Assembly (NCBI RefSeq): GCF_002869965.1
Contig: NZ_PEBS01000014.1
Coordinates: forward strand, 1-64,000
Length of the DNA: 64,000 nucleotides
Reading direction: 5' to 3'
From: Janthinobacterium sp. ROICE36
Lineage (GTDB): Bacteria; Pseudomonadota; Gammaproteobacteria; Burkholderiales; Burkholderiaceae_D
A model generated the notes under the pieces. That model saw only the letters and a list, made by a program, of their open reading frames with translations, was not told the origin of the DNA and did no database searches. Positions within the stretch are counted from its first letter, which is position 1. Each line of letters starts with the position of its first letter. Positions 52,864 to 62,649 of the stretch are shown one piece after another. The position numbers and the translations under genes are program-made.

Positions 52864-53883
52864 ATGAGCGCACAATCTACCTCCTCCACGATCCCCATGC
52901 CAGGCGGCACCATGACCGATTCCATCAGTCACGCGCAAATGCTTACCACCATGCGCAAGCAGCGTATCCAGGATTTCCTGTTCCACAAGGTGACGATGCT
53001 GTTCGCCCTGTCGGTGCTGGTCGTCCTGGTCGGCATCATCATTTCGCTGATCATGGAATCGATACCGGCCTTCAAGACCTTCGGCCTGCATTTCATCGTG
53101 TCGGCCGAGTGGGACCCCGTCAATGACCAGTACGGCGCCCTGATCCCCATCATCGGCACCCTGGTGACGTCGGTGATTGCCCTGCTGATCGCCTTTCCCG
53201 TCAGCTTCGGCATCGCCCTGTTCCTCACGGAAATCTGCCCGGCCTGGCTACGCCGCCCGCTGGGCACGGCTGTCGAGCTGCTGGCCGGCGTGCCATCGAT
53301 CATCTACGGCATCTGGGGTTTGTTTGTCTTCGCCCCCCTGTTTGCCGATCACGTCCAGCCTATCCTGAAAGCCACGCTGGGCAACGTGCCCGTCATCGGC
53401 CAGCTGTTCAGCGGCCCCATGATGGGCATCGGCTTGCTGACGGCCGGCCTGGTGCTGGCCATCATGATCATCCCCTTCATCGCCTCCGTGATGCGCGACG
53501 TGTTTGAAATCGTCCCCGCCGTGCTGAAGGAATCGGCCTACGGCCTGGGTTGCACGCGCTGGGAAGTGGTGCGCAAGATCGTCTTGCCATACACCAAGAC
53601 TGGCGTCGTCGGCGGCGTCATGCTGGGCCTGGGCCGCGCGCTGGGCGAAACCATGGCCGTCACCTTCGTCATCGGTAACGCCAACAAGCTGTCGTGGTCG
53701 CTGTTTGCCGCCGGTAACAGTATTACATCCCTGCTGGCCAATGAATTCGGCGAAGCGCAATCCGAGTTGCACGTGGCTTCGCTGTTTTCGCTGGCGCTGA
53801 TCCTGTTTGTCATCACCTTTATCGTCTTATCCGCCGCCAAGCTGATGCTGGCTGGCATGTCCCGCAAGGAAGGCACGAAATGA
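52864..53883 (+). CDS. pstC: Phosphate ABC transporter permease PstC
   Basis: A 339-residue inner-membrane permease with six main helices and the ABC permease loop EAAxxxG-like in [20 protein letters not shown]. The segment [20 protein letters not shown] is the first helix. The N-terminal 40 residues are polar and could start instead at a methionine near 52912. pstA overlaps by 4 bases. Confidence 0.97.
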   Translation: MSAQSTSSTIPMPGGTMTDSISHAQMLTTMRKQRIQDFLFHKVTMLFALSVLVVLVGIIISLIMESIPAFKTFGLHFIVSAEWDPVNDQYGALIPIIGTLVTSVIALLIAFPVSFGIALFLTEICPAWLRRPLGTAVELLAGVPSIIYGIWGLFVFAPLFADHVQPILKATLGNVPVIGQLFSGPMMGIGLLTAGLVLAIMIIPFIASVMRDVFEIVPAVLKESAYGLGCTRWEVVRKIVLPYTKTGVVGGVMLGLGRALGETMAVTFVIGNANKLSWSLFAAGNSITSLLANEFGEAQSELHVASLFSLALILFVITFIVLSAAKLMLAGMSRKEGTK

Positions 53884-54776
53884 GCCAGCTCAGCCAAGTT
53901 AGCACCCACGACGTTCCGGCCAAGCCGGCCATGAACCCCGTCTACCGCAAGCGTTTGCTGATGCACCGCATCGGCATCGCCCTGTCGGTGGCTGCCATGG
54001 CCCTGGGCCTGGCCGTGCTGGTGTGGATTTTGTTCACGCTGGTGATCAAGGGTTTCGGCGCCCTGTCCGTCGACCTGTTCACGCAAACGACGCCGGCGCC
54101 CGGCAGCGAAGGCGGCGGCCTGATCAATGCCATCGTCGGCAGCGCCCTGATGGTGGGCCTGGCAACTGTCGTCAGCACCCCGATCGGCATTCTGGCCGGC
54201 ATCTACCTGGCCGAATACGGCGAGGAAAACAAGCTGGCGCACGTGACGCGCTTTGTCACGGACATCATGTTGTCGGCACCATCGATCGTCATCGGCCTGT
54301 TCGTGTATGCGCTGTATGTTTCGCAGGTAAAACATTTTTCGGGTTATGCAGGCGCCATCGCCCTGTCGCTGATCGCCGTGCCCGTGGTGGTGCGCACGAC
54401 GGACAATATGCTGCGCCTGGTACCGAACAGCCTGCTGGAAGCTGCGTTTGCCCTGGGTGCGCCGCGCTGGAAGGTGGCCACCCTGGTGCGCTTGCGCGCC
54501 GTCAAGGCGGGCGTCATCACCGGCGTGCTGCTGGCATTGGCCCGCATCGCCGGCGAAACGGCGCCGCTGCTGTTCACGGCCCTGAATAACCAGTTCCAAA
54601 GCTTCAACATGAATGCGCCGATGGCCAACTTGCCGTCCGTCATCGCTTCGTTTGCGATGAGCCCGTACGACAACTGGCGCTCGCTGGCCTGGGGTGGCGC
54701 ACTGCTGATCACCTTCAGCGTGCTGGCCTTGAATATCCTGTCGCGCACCGTGTTCAGCCAAAAAGTCCCTAATTAA
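53880..54776 (+). CDS. pstA: Phosphate ABC transporter permease PstA
   Basis: A 298-residue partner permease with the cytoplasmic loop [20 protein letters not shown] and about six helices. The ATG overlaps the pstC stop (ATGA), so the pair are translated together. Confidence 0.97.
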   Translation: MSQLSQVSTHDVPAKPAMNPVYRKRLLMHRIGIALSVAAMALGLAVLVWILFTLVIKGFGALSVDLFTQTTPAPGSEGGGLINAIVGSALMVGLATVVSTPIGILAGIYLAEYGEENKLAHVTRFVTDIMLSAPSIVIGLFVYALYVSQVKHFSGYAGAIALSLIAVPVVVRTTDNMLRLVPNSLLEAAFALGAPRWKVATLVRLRAVKAGVITGVLLALARIAGETAPLLFTALNNQFQSFNMNAPMANLPSVIASFAMSPYDNWRSLAWGGALLITFSVLALNILSRTVFSQKVPN

Positions 54777-54802
54777 ACAGATATTGAGCGAAGCGAACCC
54801 AC

Positions 54803-55597
54803 ATGAATACGCAAATGAATCCAGCACAAGACCTGGCACCAAAGAAAAAAACCATCGAGATTTCGGGCCTGAACTTTTTTTACGGCAAAACGCAAAGCTT
54901 GCATAACGTCAACCTGGACATCCACGAGAAAAAGGTGACGGCCTTCATCGGCCCGTCCGGTTGCGGCAAATCAACCCTGCTGCGCACCCTGAACCGCATG
55001 TACGACCTGTACCCTGGCCAGCGCGCGGAAGGCTCGATCCTTTACCGCGGCCGCAACGTGCTCGACGCCGACCAGGACGTCAACATGCTGCGCGCCAAGG
55101 TCGGCATGGTGTTCCAGAAGCCGACGCCGTTCCCCATGTCCGTCTACGACAATATCGCCTTCGGCGTGCGCCTGTATGAAGACCTGTCGAAGGGCGAAAT
55201 GGATGAGCGCGTCGAGTGGGCCCTGAAAAAGGCCGCGCTGTGGGGCGAAGTCAAGGATAAGCTGAACAAGAGCGGCCTGTCGCTGTCGGGCGGCCAGCAG
55301 CAGCGTTTGTGCATCGCGCGCGGCGTGGCCGTGAAGCCGGATGTGCTGCTGCTCGACGAGCCGACCTCGGCGCTGGACCCGATTTCGACCTCGAAAGTGG
55401 AAGAGCTGATCAGCGAGCTGAAACAGGATTACACGATCGCCATCGTGACGCACAATATGCAGCAGGCGGCGCGCTGCTCCGACTACACGGCGTATATGTA
55501 TCTGGGCGAACTGGTGGAATTCGGCGAAACGGACCAGATTTTCATGAATCCTGCCCGCAAGGAGACGCAGGATTACATCACCGGCCGCTTCGGCTGA
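54803..55597 (+). CDS. pstB: Phosphate ABC transporter ATPase PstB
   Basis: A 264-residue ABC ATPase with Walker [21 protein letters not shown], the ABC signature [20 protein letters not shown], Walker [16 protein letters not shown], and the His switch IVTHNM. It powers PstCA and also passes the phosphate signal to PhoU/PhoR. Confidence 0.98.
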   Translation: MNTQMNPAQDLAPKKKTIEISGLNFFYGKTQSLHNVNLDIHEKKVTAFIGPSGCGKSTLLRTLNRMYDLYPGQRAEGSILYRGRNVLDADQDVNMLRAKVGMVFQKPTPFPMSVYDNIAFGVRLYEDLSKGEMDERVEWALKKAALWGEVKDKLNKSGLSLSGGQQQRLCIARGVAVKPDVLLLDEPTSALDPISTSKVEELISELKQDYTIAIVTHNMQQAARCSDYTAYMYLGELVEFGETDQIFMNPARKETQDYITGRFG

Positions 55598-55645
55598 TCC
55601 GCCGCGCATCGCTATACACAAGACAACTGAATACGGAGAGACAGC

Positions 55646-56356
55646 ATGATAGGCGAACATTCATCCAAGCAATACGACAACGAACTCGAAGCGATCCGCT
55701 CGAAAGTGCTACTGATGGGTGGCATCGTTGAAACCCAGTTCCTCGACGCGATGACGTGCTTTCGCATCGGCAATCCGGAACGCGCCGACCGCGTGATGCG
55801 CGAAGACGACGTCGTCAACCAGCTGGAAGTGTCGCTGGACGACGCCTGCAGCCACTTGATCGTGCGCCGCCAGCCGGCCGCCAACGATTTGCGCACCATC
55901 ATGGCTACCATCAAGGTGATTACCGACCTCGAGCGCGTAGGCGACGAGGCGACCAAAATCGCCCGCGTGGCGAAGAACTTGCACAAGCGGGGCAACGGCG
56001 TCGTCAACCATTACGAGATGGTGCGCGGCATTGCCAACACGGCCACCGACATGCTGCACGATGCGCTCGATGCATTCGCGCGCAACGATGGCAAGCAGGC
56101 CTTACAATTAATTGCACAAGATGCCATCATCGACCATGAGTTTCGGTCTATCATGCGCAATTTGATCACCTTTATGATGGAAGACCCGCGCACGATTTCG
56201 GCGGCGCTCGATACCCTGTGGGTGGCCAAGGCCATCGAACGGATCGGCGACCATGCGAAAAACATCGCCGAATACGTGATTTACGTGGTTGAAGGCAAGG
56301 ACATCCGCCACACCAAGGTGGCTGCTCCCGCCATTTCCGAGGAGCTCCCTGAGTAA
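55646..56356 (+). CDS. phoU: Phosphate signalling protein PhoU
   Basis: A 236-residue protein of two three-helix bundles with the metal-site motif pairs (VGDEATKIARVAKNLHKRGN and ERIGDHAKNIAEYVIYVVEG). PhoU links PstB to PhoR and restrains the regulon when phosphate is plentiful. It is 48 bases after pstB in the operon. Confidence 0.97.
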   Translation: MIGEHSSKQYDNELEAIRSKVLLMGGIVETQFLDAMTCFRIGNPERADRVMREDDVVNQLEVSLDDACSHLIVRRQPAANDLRTIMATIKVITDLERVGDEATKIARVAKNLHKRGNGVVNHYEMVRGIANTATDMLHDALDAFARNDGKQALQLIAQDAIIDHEFRSIMRNLITFMMEDPRTISAALDTLWVAKAIERIGDHAKNIAEYVIYVVEGKDIRHTKVAAPAISEELPE

Positions 56357-56361
56357 GCTTT

Positions 56362-57051
56362 ATGGCATCTGATAAAACCACGGTATTGATTGTTGAAGAT
56401 GAGCCGGCCATCGTTGAACTGGTGACCTATTCGCTGCGCGAATCCGGCTGGAATTGCTGTTCTGTACAAAACGTTGCCGATGCCTGGGAATTCATCCAGC
56501 ACCGCACGCCGCACCTGATCCTGCTGGACTGGATGCTGCCGGACCAGACGGGCTTGCGCCTGCTGTCGCGCATCCGCGCCGACCGCAATTTCGCCGCCAT
56601 CCCCGTCATCATGCTCACCGCCAAGAGCATGGAAGAAGACAAGCTGGCTGGCCTGAACAGCGGGGCCGACGATTACGTCACCAAACCGTTCTCGCCGCGC
56701 GAGCTGCTGGCGCGCGCCAAAGCGCTGTTGCGACGCAAGAGTCCGGAACACGCGCAGGCGCCCATGCGCGCCGGCAACGTGGCACTGGACCCTGTCAGCT
56801 GCACCGTGATGATGGATGAACAGAAGATCGATATCGGCCATGCCGAATACAAGCTGCTGAAATTCCTGCTGGCCCATCCGGAGCGCGTGTTTTCGCGCAG
56901 CCAGTTGCTCGACAAGGTGTGGGGCGACCATGTGGTGATCGAGGAGCGCACGGTCGATGTCCACGTATTGCGCTTGCGCAAAGCCTTGAAAGAGGCCGAA
57001 AGCCTGATCAAGACGGTGCGCAGCGTCGGCTACATGTTGTCTGAAAAGTAA
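56362..57051 (+). CDS. phoB: Phosphate response regulator PhoB
   Basis: A 229-residue regulator with phosphoacceptor D56 (LILLDWMLPDQTGLRLLSRI), acidic D13/E14, K in VTKPFSPRELLARAKALLRR, and a winged-helix domain (KLLKFLLAHPERVFSRSQLL, VDVHVLRLRKALKEAESLIK). It binds the Pho boxes seen before pstS and ppk. It starts 5 bases after phoU. Confidence 0.98.
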   Translation: MASDKTTVLIVEDEPAIVELVTYSLRESGWNCCSVQNVADAWEFIQHRTPHLILLDWMLPDQTGLRLLSRIRADRNFAAIPVIMLTAKSMEEDKLAGLNSGADDYVTKPFSPRELLARAKALLRRKSPEHAQAPMRAGNVALDPVSCTVMMDEQKIDIGHAEYKLLKFLLAHPERVFSRSQLLDKVWGDHVVIEERTVDVHVLRLRKALKEAESLIKTVRSVGYMLSEK

Positions 57052-57063
57052 AGCCTGTCTCCT

Positions 57064-58380
57064 ATGAATCCGAAATTGCTGTTCTGGGTGCCGGCCGCCT
57101 TGCGCATGATACTGGCGCTGCTGGGCGTGGCCGTCGTCTGGTATCTGTTTGGCGCCACGTATGCGCTGGGCATCGCCTTCGTGCTGATGGCCATGATGGT
57201 GTTCGTGCAGTTGTCGTATCTGTTCCAGCTGAGTAACTGGCTGGACAATCCGCAAAGCGCCAAGCTGCCCGACGGCTGGGGCGCCTGGACCAGCATTTTC
57301 GCGCGCCTGTACCGCATGCGCCGCGACGACGAGAAAAACCAGGCCGAGCTGACGGAATGGCTGGCGCGTTTCCGCCAAGCCATGCATTTGCTGCCGGACG
57401 GCGTTGTCATCATGGACGACGTGCTGTTCCTCGAATGGTGCAATCCGGCGGCCGAGAAGCACCTGGGCCTGACGCACGAACGCGACAAGGGCATGCGCGT
57501 CACCAACCTGATCCGCAGCCCCGAGTTCATGGATTACATCATCCTGGGCCGCTACGACCAGCCGCTGACGATCACTTTCCGCAACCGCAAGCTGATCGTG
57601 CAGATCATCCCGTTTGAAAACCGCCGCCAGATCCTCGTCACGCACGATGTGACGGAGACGGAACGCATCGAAATGATGCGCCGCGACTTCATCGCCAATG
57701 CCTCGCACGAACTGCGCACGCCGCTGACGGTCATCGTGGGCTTCCTGGAAATCGCTTCTGCCGAGCTGGACCTGGATGCCACCACGCGCGCCGCCCACCT
57801 CAAGCTGATGACGGAGCAGGGCCACCGCATGCAGCATTTGATCGAGGACATGCTGACCCTGTCGCGCCTGGAATCGGTCGACTACCCGCTGCGCCCCGAG
57901 CCCGTGGATGTCAAAAAGCTCATGCAGCAAGTCTTGCGCGACGCCAAGGGTTTGTCGGCCGGCAAGCACGAGATCAAGATGGAATGCAAGGGCCCCGACG
58001 TGCTGGGGAGTTATGACGAGCTGTATAGCGCCTTCGGCAACCTGGCTTCGAACGCCGTGCGCTACACGCCGGCCGGTGGCAGCATCACGCTGCGCTGGCA
58101 GGATGGCCCGGCCGGACCGCAATTCATTGCGCAGGATACGGGCATCGGCATCAGCCCCGAGCATATCTCGCGCCTGACCGAGCGTTTCTACCGCGTCGAC
58201 AAGAGCCGTTCGCGCGAAACCCAGGGTACGGGCCTGGGCCTGGCCATCGTCAAGCACGTGCTGTTGCGCCATGGAGGTACTCTGGCCATCCAGTCCGTGG
58301 CCGACAAGGGCAGCAGCTTCATCGTCAGCATGCCCAAATCCGTCGTCACGCCGCTGCAGGGAGAGTTGCTGGTCAAGTAG
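57064..58380 (+). CDS. phoR: Phosphate sensor kinase PhoR
   Basis: A 438-residue membrane kinase: helices at about 12-30 and 38-58, a short cytoplasmic linker, a PAS domain (ADGVVIM-like PDGVVIMDDVLFLEWCNPAA), H-box with H215 (DFIANASHELRTPLTVIVGF), and the ATPase N, G1 and G2 boxes (NLASNAVRYTPAG, DTGIGISPEHI, GTGLGLAIVKHVL). It lies 12 bases after phoB. Confidence 0.97.
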   Translation: MNPKLLFWVPAALRMILALLGVAVVWYLFGATYALGIAFVLMAMMVFVQLSYLFQLSNWLDNPQSAKLPDGWGAWTSIFARLYRMRRDDEKNQAELTEWLARFRQAMHLLPDGVVIMDDVLFLEWCNPAAEKHLGLTHERDKGMRVTNLIRSPEFMDYIILGRYDQPLTITFRNRKLIVQIIPFENRRQILVTHDVTETERIEMMRRDFIANASHELRTPLTVIVGFLEIASAELDLDATTRAAHLKLMTEQGHRMQHLIEDMLTLSRLESVDYPLRPEPVDVKKLMQQVLRDAKGLSAGKHEIKMECKGPDVLGSYDELYSAFGNLASNAVRYTPAGGSITLRWQDGPAGPQFIAQDTGIGISPEHISRLTERFYRVDKSRSRETQGTGLGLAIVKHVLLRHGGTLAIQSVADKGSSFIVSMPKSVVTPLQGELLVK

Positions 58381-58385
58381 TCCGG

Positions 58386-58409
58386 GGGAGGGCAGTCCCC
58401 TCCCTGTTT
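58386..58409 (+). terminator. Weak terminator after the pho operon
   Basis: GGGAGGG and CCCTCCC pair around CAGTC, followed by TGTTTCT. The U-run is broken, so some read-through is likely. Confidence 0.5.
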
Positions 58410-58455
58410 CTCCGGCGACTGGTGCAATGTTGGCATAAGTCGTTACAATCAGGCC

Positions 58456-59652
58456 ATGACTTTAAACAACACTTCTTTTCGCCACGCCGGCGCGCAGCAA
58501 CTGGCCCAGTCGCTGCAAGCTGCGCGCCAGGACACCTTGTCCCTGTTCGACTGTTATGTCAGTGCCGGTCTGGACGTGGTAGCTGGCCTGCCCCGCCATC
58601 CGCGCCTCAATCCGCCCTTATGGCAACTCGCGCACATCGCCTGGTTCGCCGAGTGGTACATCCTGCGCGAAGCCGCTTCCAGCCATCCGGCCGACGCCAT
58701 CTACAATTCTTTGCTGACGCGTGGCGACGACCTGTTTGACGCCAACATGGTCGAGCACCGCGCGCGCTGGAAGCTGGAATTGCCCAGCCCGGGTGCCGTG
58801 AAAACGTATTGCCACGAAGTGCTCGACCGGGTCCTGGATAAACTCTCGCGCGAAGCCAATGTCGACAGCGCGCTGGCGCCGTACCGGCTGGCGCTGGCGC
58901 ATGAGGATTTATGCGGCGAGGAAATGCTGGCTGGCTTGCAATGGCTGGGCCTGGAAGCACCGGAATCGCTCGCCTCCAGCCCGGCCTTGCCGCCAGGCGC
59001 GGGTGAGATCGTTTTTCCTGGCGGCAGCATCGAACTGGGTTCGCCACGCGGCGCCGGGTTTGCCTTCGACAATGAATCTCCACCTTACCGCTGCTACGTG
59101 CCGCCGTTTTCCATCGATGCTTGCGCCGTATCAAATGCCCAGTTTGCCGATTTCGTCGCCGATGGCGGCTACCAGAACCGCCAGTTCTGGAGCGTGGCCG
59201 GCAGCGCCTGGCTGATGCAGCAGGAGCGCTCGTCGCCTTTGTACTGGCTGCGCGAAGCGACGCAGTGGCGCACCATGCGTTTCGGCCAGCGCACGACCTT
59301 GCCGCCGAATGAAGCCGTGCGCCACATCAATCTTTATGAAGCACAAGCGTACTGCGCCTGGGCGGGGCGGCGCCTGGCGACCGAGGCGGAATGGGAGTAT
59401 GCTGCGCTGTCCGGCCATCCGCGCTTTCACTGGGGCCAGGTGTGGGAGTGGACGGCGACGCCGTTCGAGCCGTATCCGGGCTTTGCGCCCGATGCCTGGC
59501 GCGAGTATTCAGCGCCGTATTTCATGCAGCAGCAGGTGCTGCGCGGCGCCGCCTTCGCCACGCCGCCGCGCCTGCAGTCGGCCCACATGCGCGCCTTCCA
59601 CGCGCCCGAGCGCGGCGATATCTTTGCCGGCCTGCGCACCTGCGCCTGGTAA
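58456..59652 (+). CDS. EgtB/SenA-like non-haem iron enzyme, altered metal site
   Basis: A 398-residue protein with a DinB-like N-terminal domain and a C-terminal FGE-sulfatase/SUMF1 domain (GGSIELGSPRGAGFAFDNES, VWEWTATPFEPYPGFAPDAW, VLRGAAFATPPRLQSAHMRA). This layout is shared by ergothioneine synthase EgtB and selenoneine synthase SenA, which join Cys or a selenosugar to hercynine. EgtB uses three His ligands. Here the equivalents appear to be H60 (WQLAHIAWFAEW), H149 and C153 in HEDLCGEE, where relatives read HED-M/x-H. Two base changes separate His from the TGC codon used. No egtD, senB or senC is in the window. It is followed 39 bases later by the UvrD-like gene. Confidence 0.75.
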   Translation: MTLNNTSFRHAGAQQLAQSLQAARQDTLSLFDCYVSAGLDVVAGLPRHPRLNPPLWQLAHIAWFAEWYILREAASSHPADAIYNSLLTRGDDLFDANMVEHRARWKLELPSPGAVKTYCHEVLDRVLDKLSREANVDSALAPYRLALAHEDLCGEEMLAGLQWLGLEAPESLASSPALPPGAGEIVFPGGSIELGSPRGAGFAFDNESPPYRCYVPPFSIDACAVSNAQFADFVADGGYQNRQFWSVAGSAWLMQQERSSPLYWLREATQWRTMRFGQRTTLPPNEAVRHINLYEAQAYCAWAGRRLATEAEWEYAALSGHPRFHWGQVWEWTATPFEPYPGFAPDAWREYSAPYFMQQQVLRGAAFATPPRLQSAHMRAFHAPERGDIFAGLRTCAW

Positions 59653-59691
59653 GTCCGAGACAGCCAGCTGCTACCCTTTTCAGGAATACTT

Positions 59692-61638
59692 TTGAGTACA
59701 GATAACGCCCCGCAGTTCATTCCCAAACGCATCACGCCCACGCCGGAGCAGGTCGCCATCCAGACGTCGCAAAAGAAAGTGGTCTTGATCGATGCCAATG
59801 CCGGCGCGGCCAAGACGACAACCCTGGCCCTGCGCCTGGCCGAGGCGCTGCACCGGGGCCGCGCGCCGGAACGCATGCTGGCCCTCGTGTTTACCGAGGC
59901 GGCGCGCGTGGCCCTGCGCCAGCGCCTGCTGGAAGTGGGCGTGCCGCTGGGCGTCGTCAAGCGCCTCGTCATCGACACCTTCGACGCTTTTGCCGCCAAG
60001 GTGCTGCTGCAGCTGGAAAGCATGCAGGTGGCATCCATGCGCAGCGATGAAGAGCTGCGCCCCGTGGCCTGGGAAGCGCTGGAAGTGGTCTCCGAAAAGT
60101 ACGCCGACCGTTACCAGCTGGAAATCAACACGACCAACGGGGCGATCGCCGAATTCCTGAAATTGCAATTGCGTACCAAGGCGCGCATGGATTTTCAGCA
60201 TCCCGACTTCGAGAGCAACTCGCTGGACGACAATCTGGAAATGCTGGGCATGTCGCGCACGCATTATCTGTGGCTGCGCGAATACGAGGGCTTGCGCGGC
60301 GCCGACACGGGCGACATCCAGTTCCGCGCGCCGTTCGACGCCACCTACGACCTGGTGCGCATGCTCGACGGCGACGAGCCGCTGCGCCAGCAATTGCCGG
60401 CCTTCCAGATCATCGTGGCCGATGAATTGCACGATTTGAACGAAGCGTCGTTCCGCCTGCTGACCATGCTGATACGCCGTGGCAACGCGTTTTTCTGCGG
60501 CGCCGGCGACAAGGATCAAGTGATCTACACATGGTCGGGCGCCGACCATCGCTTTTTGCGCCAGCGCTTCGAGCAGGAGTTCCCCACCTTGCAGCGCTTG
60601 CCGCTGACGGCCTCCTACCGTTACGGGCCGCAACTGGCGCAGGCCGTGGGCGTGCTGAAAAACAAGGCCAGCGTGTCGGCCCTGTCGCGCGCCACCCACA
60701 TCGAAGTGCTCGAGTATGACCATGCGCAGCCGCAAGCGTGCAGCGCGCAGCTGATCGCCGCGCTCGAACACGCGCATGCGGGCACCACGGCTATTTTGCT
60801 GCGCGACCGCGACCAGGCGATCCGCGTGGAAACGGCGCTGTTCCAGAGCGGCATCGCGTATGGCCTGGTGGACATGAACAGCTATCTGCTGAGCCTGGAA
60901 GTGCTGATGCTGCGCGGCATGGTCGCCATCGCCCGCAAGGACTTGCACGCGATCAAGAGCGGCCCGCGCCGCGGCGAGATCCTCGAAGCCCTGGTGGCGT
61001 TCGCGGAAATCCCGTTTACGCGCGCTGAGCTCCAGCAAGCCAAGGCCGACGTGGCCAATTACCCGGACTTGCTGGAAGGCTTTTTGACGAACCAGCTGGC
61101 CAAGTCGCACAACCAGGACAAGGCGGCGCTGACCCTGGCCGCCGTCGATTACCTGCGCGCGCTGCCCGCCGACGCTTTGGCGGGCGACGCCCTGCAGCAC
61201 ATCTTTGGCCTGATGCAGCTGGAACAGACGGCGCGCCGCATCTATGTCGATCCGGCTCAGGCGCGGGTGGTGGCGCGTTCCCTGCACGGTTTTATTGCCG
61301 TCTGCAGCGAAGCGGGCGTGGCGCTGGGCGGCTTTGCCGGCTGGCTTGGCGAGATGGAAGAGGCCGTGACGGTCTCCACCGGCAAGCCCAGGCTGGTGAT
61401 CGCCTGCATCGACCAGATCAAGGGCCTGGAATATAACCACGTGATTTTGCCTTACCTGGCGGTCGATGAATTCCCGCGCAGCAAGACTGACCCGCTGGAA
61501 GAGGAAAACCGTTTTTATGTGGCCGCCACGCGCGCGCGCGACAGGCTGACCTTGCTGACGCCGGAAGACCCCGCCTACCGGAGCCGTTACATCGCCGCTC
61601 TGCAGCTGAAAAACAAGATTGTTGTGTCCAAGGCATAA
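59692..61638 (+). CDS. UvrD-like SF1 helicase-domain protein with atypical Walker A
   Basis: The 648-residue protein has SF1A motifs: I DANAGAAKTTTLALRLAEAL, II IIVADELHDLNEASFRLLTM, III GAGDKDQVIYTWSGADHRFL, V ACIDQIKGLEYNHVILPYL, and VI EEENRFYVAATRARDRLTLL. The P-loop reads GAAKT where UvrD has GSGKT, and motif II is DELHD where DEFQD is usual. The start is a TTG at 59692 with AGGA upstream. I recall similar NAGAAKT proteins in this order, so the variant is probably a family trait and not an error. Whether it unwinds DNA is unknown. Confidence 0.88.
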   Translation: MSTDNAPQFIPKRITPTPEQVAIQTSQKKVVLIDANAGAAKTTTLALRLAEALHRGRAPERMLALVFTEAARVALRQRLLEVGVPLGVVKRLVIDTFDAFAAKVLLQLESMQVASMRSDEELRPVAWEALEVVSEKYADRYQLEINTTNGAIAEFLKLQLRTKARMDFQHPDFESNSLDDNLEMLGMSRTHYLWLREYEGLRGADTGDIQFRAPFDATYDLVRMLDGDEPLRQQLPAFQIIVADELHDLNEASFRLLTMLIRRGNAFFCGAGDKDQVIYTWSGADHRFLRQRFEQEFPTLQRLPLTASYRYGPQLAQAVGVLKNKASVSALSRATHIEVLEYDHAQPQACSAQLIAALEHAHAGTTAILLRDRDQAIRVETALFQSGIAYGLVDMNSYLLSLEVLMLRGMVAIARKDLHAIKSGPRRGEILEALVAFAEIPFTRAELQQAKADVANYPDLLEGFLTNQLAKSHNQDKAALTLAAVDYLRALPADALAGDALQHIFGLMQLEQTARRIYVDPAQARVVARSLHGFIAVCSEAGVALGGFAGWLGEMEEAVTVSTGKPRLVIACIDQIKGLEYNHVILPYLAVDEFPRSKTDPLEEENRFYVAATRARDRLTLLTPEDPAYRSRYIAALQLKNKIVVSKA

Positions 61639-61734
61639 ATCTTTTGCCGTGTGGCTGCTTTTTGTGAAAGACGAAAGCGGGCATACTTTGTTCATGTGAT
61701 CGCAATTGATCTGAACCAACAAAGGAGCAAGGGC

Positions 61735-62649
61735 ATGAAAGTATTTCTGACAGGCGCGGCAGGTTTCATTGGCAGTTCCATCGCGGCGGGTCTCGTGCGC
61801 GCCGGCCATCAGGTCACGGGGCTCGTGCGCAAACAGGAACAGGTGGCCGAGCTGGCTACCATAGGCGTGCACGGTATCGTCGGCACCTCGAACGACCGCG
61901 AGCTGCTCATGGAGCAGGCGAAGGCGGCGGATGCCGTCATCAATGCGGCCAGCAGCGACCATCGGGGCGCAGTGGACGCCATCCTCGACGCGCTGGCCGG
62001 CACCAACAAGCCGTTCCTGCACACGAGCGGCTCGTCCATCGTGGGCGACGCGTCGGGCGGCGAGGGCACGCAACAGATTTATTATGAAGACAAGCTGCCG
62101 GCGCCCACGGCCGACAAGGCGGCCCGGGTCGCCATCGATGAGCTGGTTCTGGCCAGCGCCGCGCAAGGTGTGCGCGCCAGCGTGCTGTGCAACACCTTGA
62201 TCTACGGCCACGGCGCCTTGCCGCGCGACAGCGTGCAATTGCCCCGTTTGCTCAAGCAGGCGCGCAAGAGCGGCATCGTGCGCCACGTGGGGCCGGGCCG
62301 CAATAGTTGGTCCAATGTGCATATCGACGATGTCGTCAGCCTGTATCTGCTGGCGCTGGAAAAGTCGCCCGCTGGCACCTTTTACTTTGTCGAGTCGGGC
62401 GAAGCGGCCTTCCGCGACATGACGGCCGCCATCGCCAAGGCACTGGATCTGGGTCCTGCGCAGGATTGGCCGCTGCCCGAGGCGATAGCCGAATGGGGCG
62501 ACGAGATGGCGTCCTACGGCCTCGGTTCCAACAGCCGCGTGCGCGGCGCACGGGCGCGCACCCTGCTGGGCTGGCAGCCGCAGGGTCCATCCGTGTTGGC
62601 ATGGATCGAGAACGACATGCTGCAGGCGCCGCACGCCGTCGCCGTTTGA
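61735..62649 (+). CDS. NAD(P)-dependent epimerase/dehydratase family protein
   Basis: A 304-residue short-chain-type protein. Rossmann motif MKVFLTGAAGFIGSSIAAGL, NAASSDHRGAVDAILDALA, a Ser in HTSGSSIVGD, and WSNVHIDDVVSLYLLALEKS. The YxxxK pair usual in extended SDRs is not clear. The substrate is unknown. AAAGGAG lies eight bases before ATG 61735. The gap from the UvrD-like gene is 96 bases. Confidence 0.88.
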   Translation: MKVFLTGAAGFIGSSIAAGLVRAGHQVTGLVRKQEQVAELATIGVHGIVGTSNDRELLMEQAKAADAVINAASSDHRGAVDAILDALAGTNKPFLHTSGSSIVGDASGGEGTQQIYYEDKLPAPTADKAARVAIDELVLASAAQGVRASVLCNTLIYGHGALPRDSVQLPRLLKQARKSGIVRHVGPGRNSWSNVHIDDVVSLYLLALEKSPAGTFYFVESGEAAFRDMTAAIAKALDLGPAQDWPLPEAIAEWGDEMASYGLGSNSRVRGARARTLLGWQPQGPSVLAWIENDMLQAPHAVAV

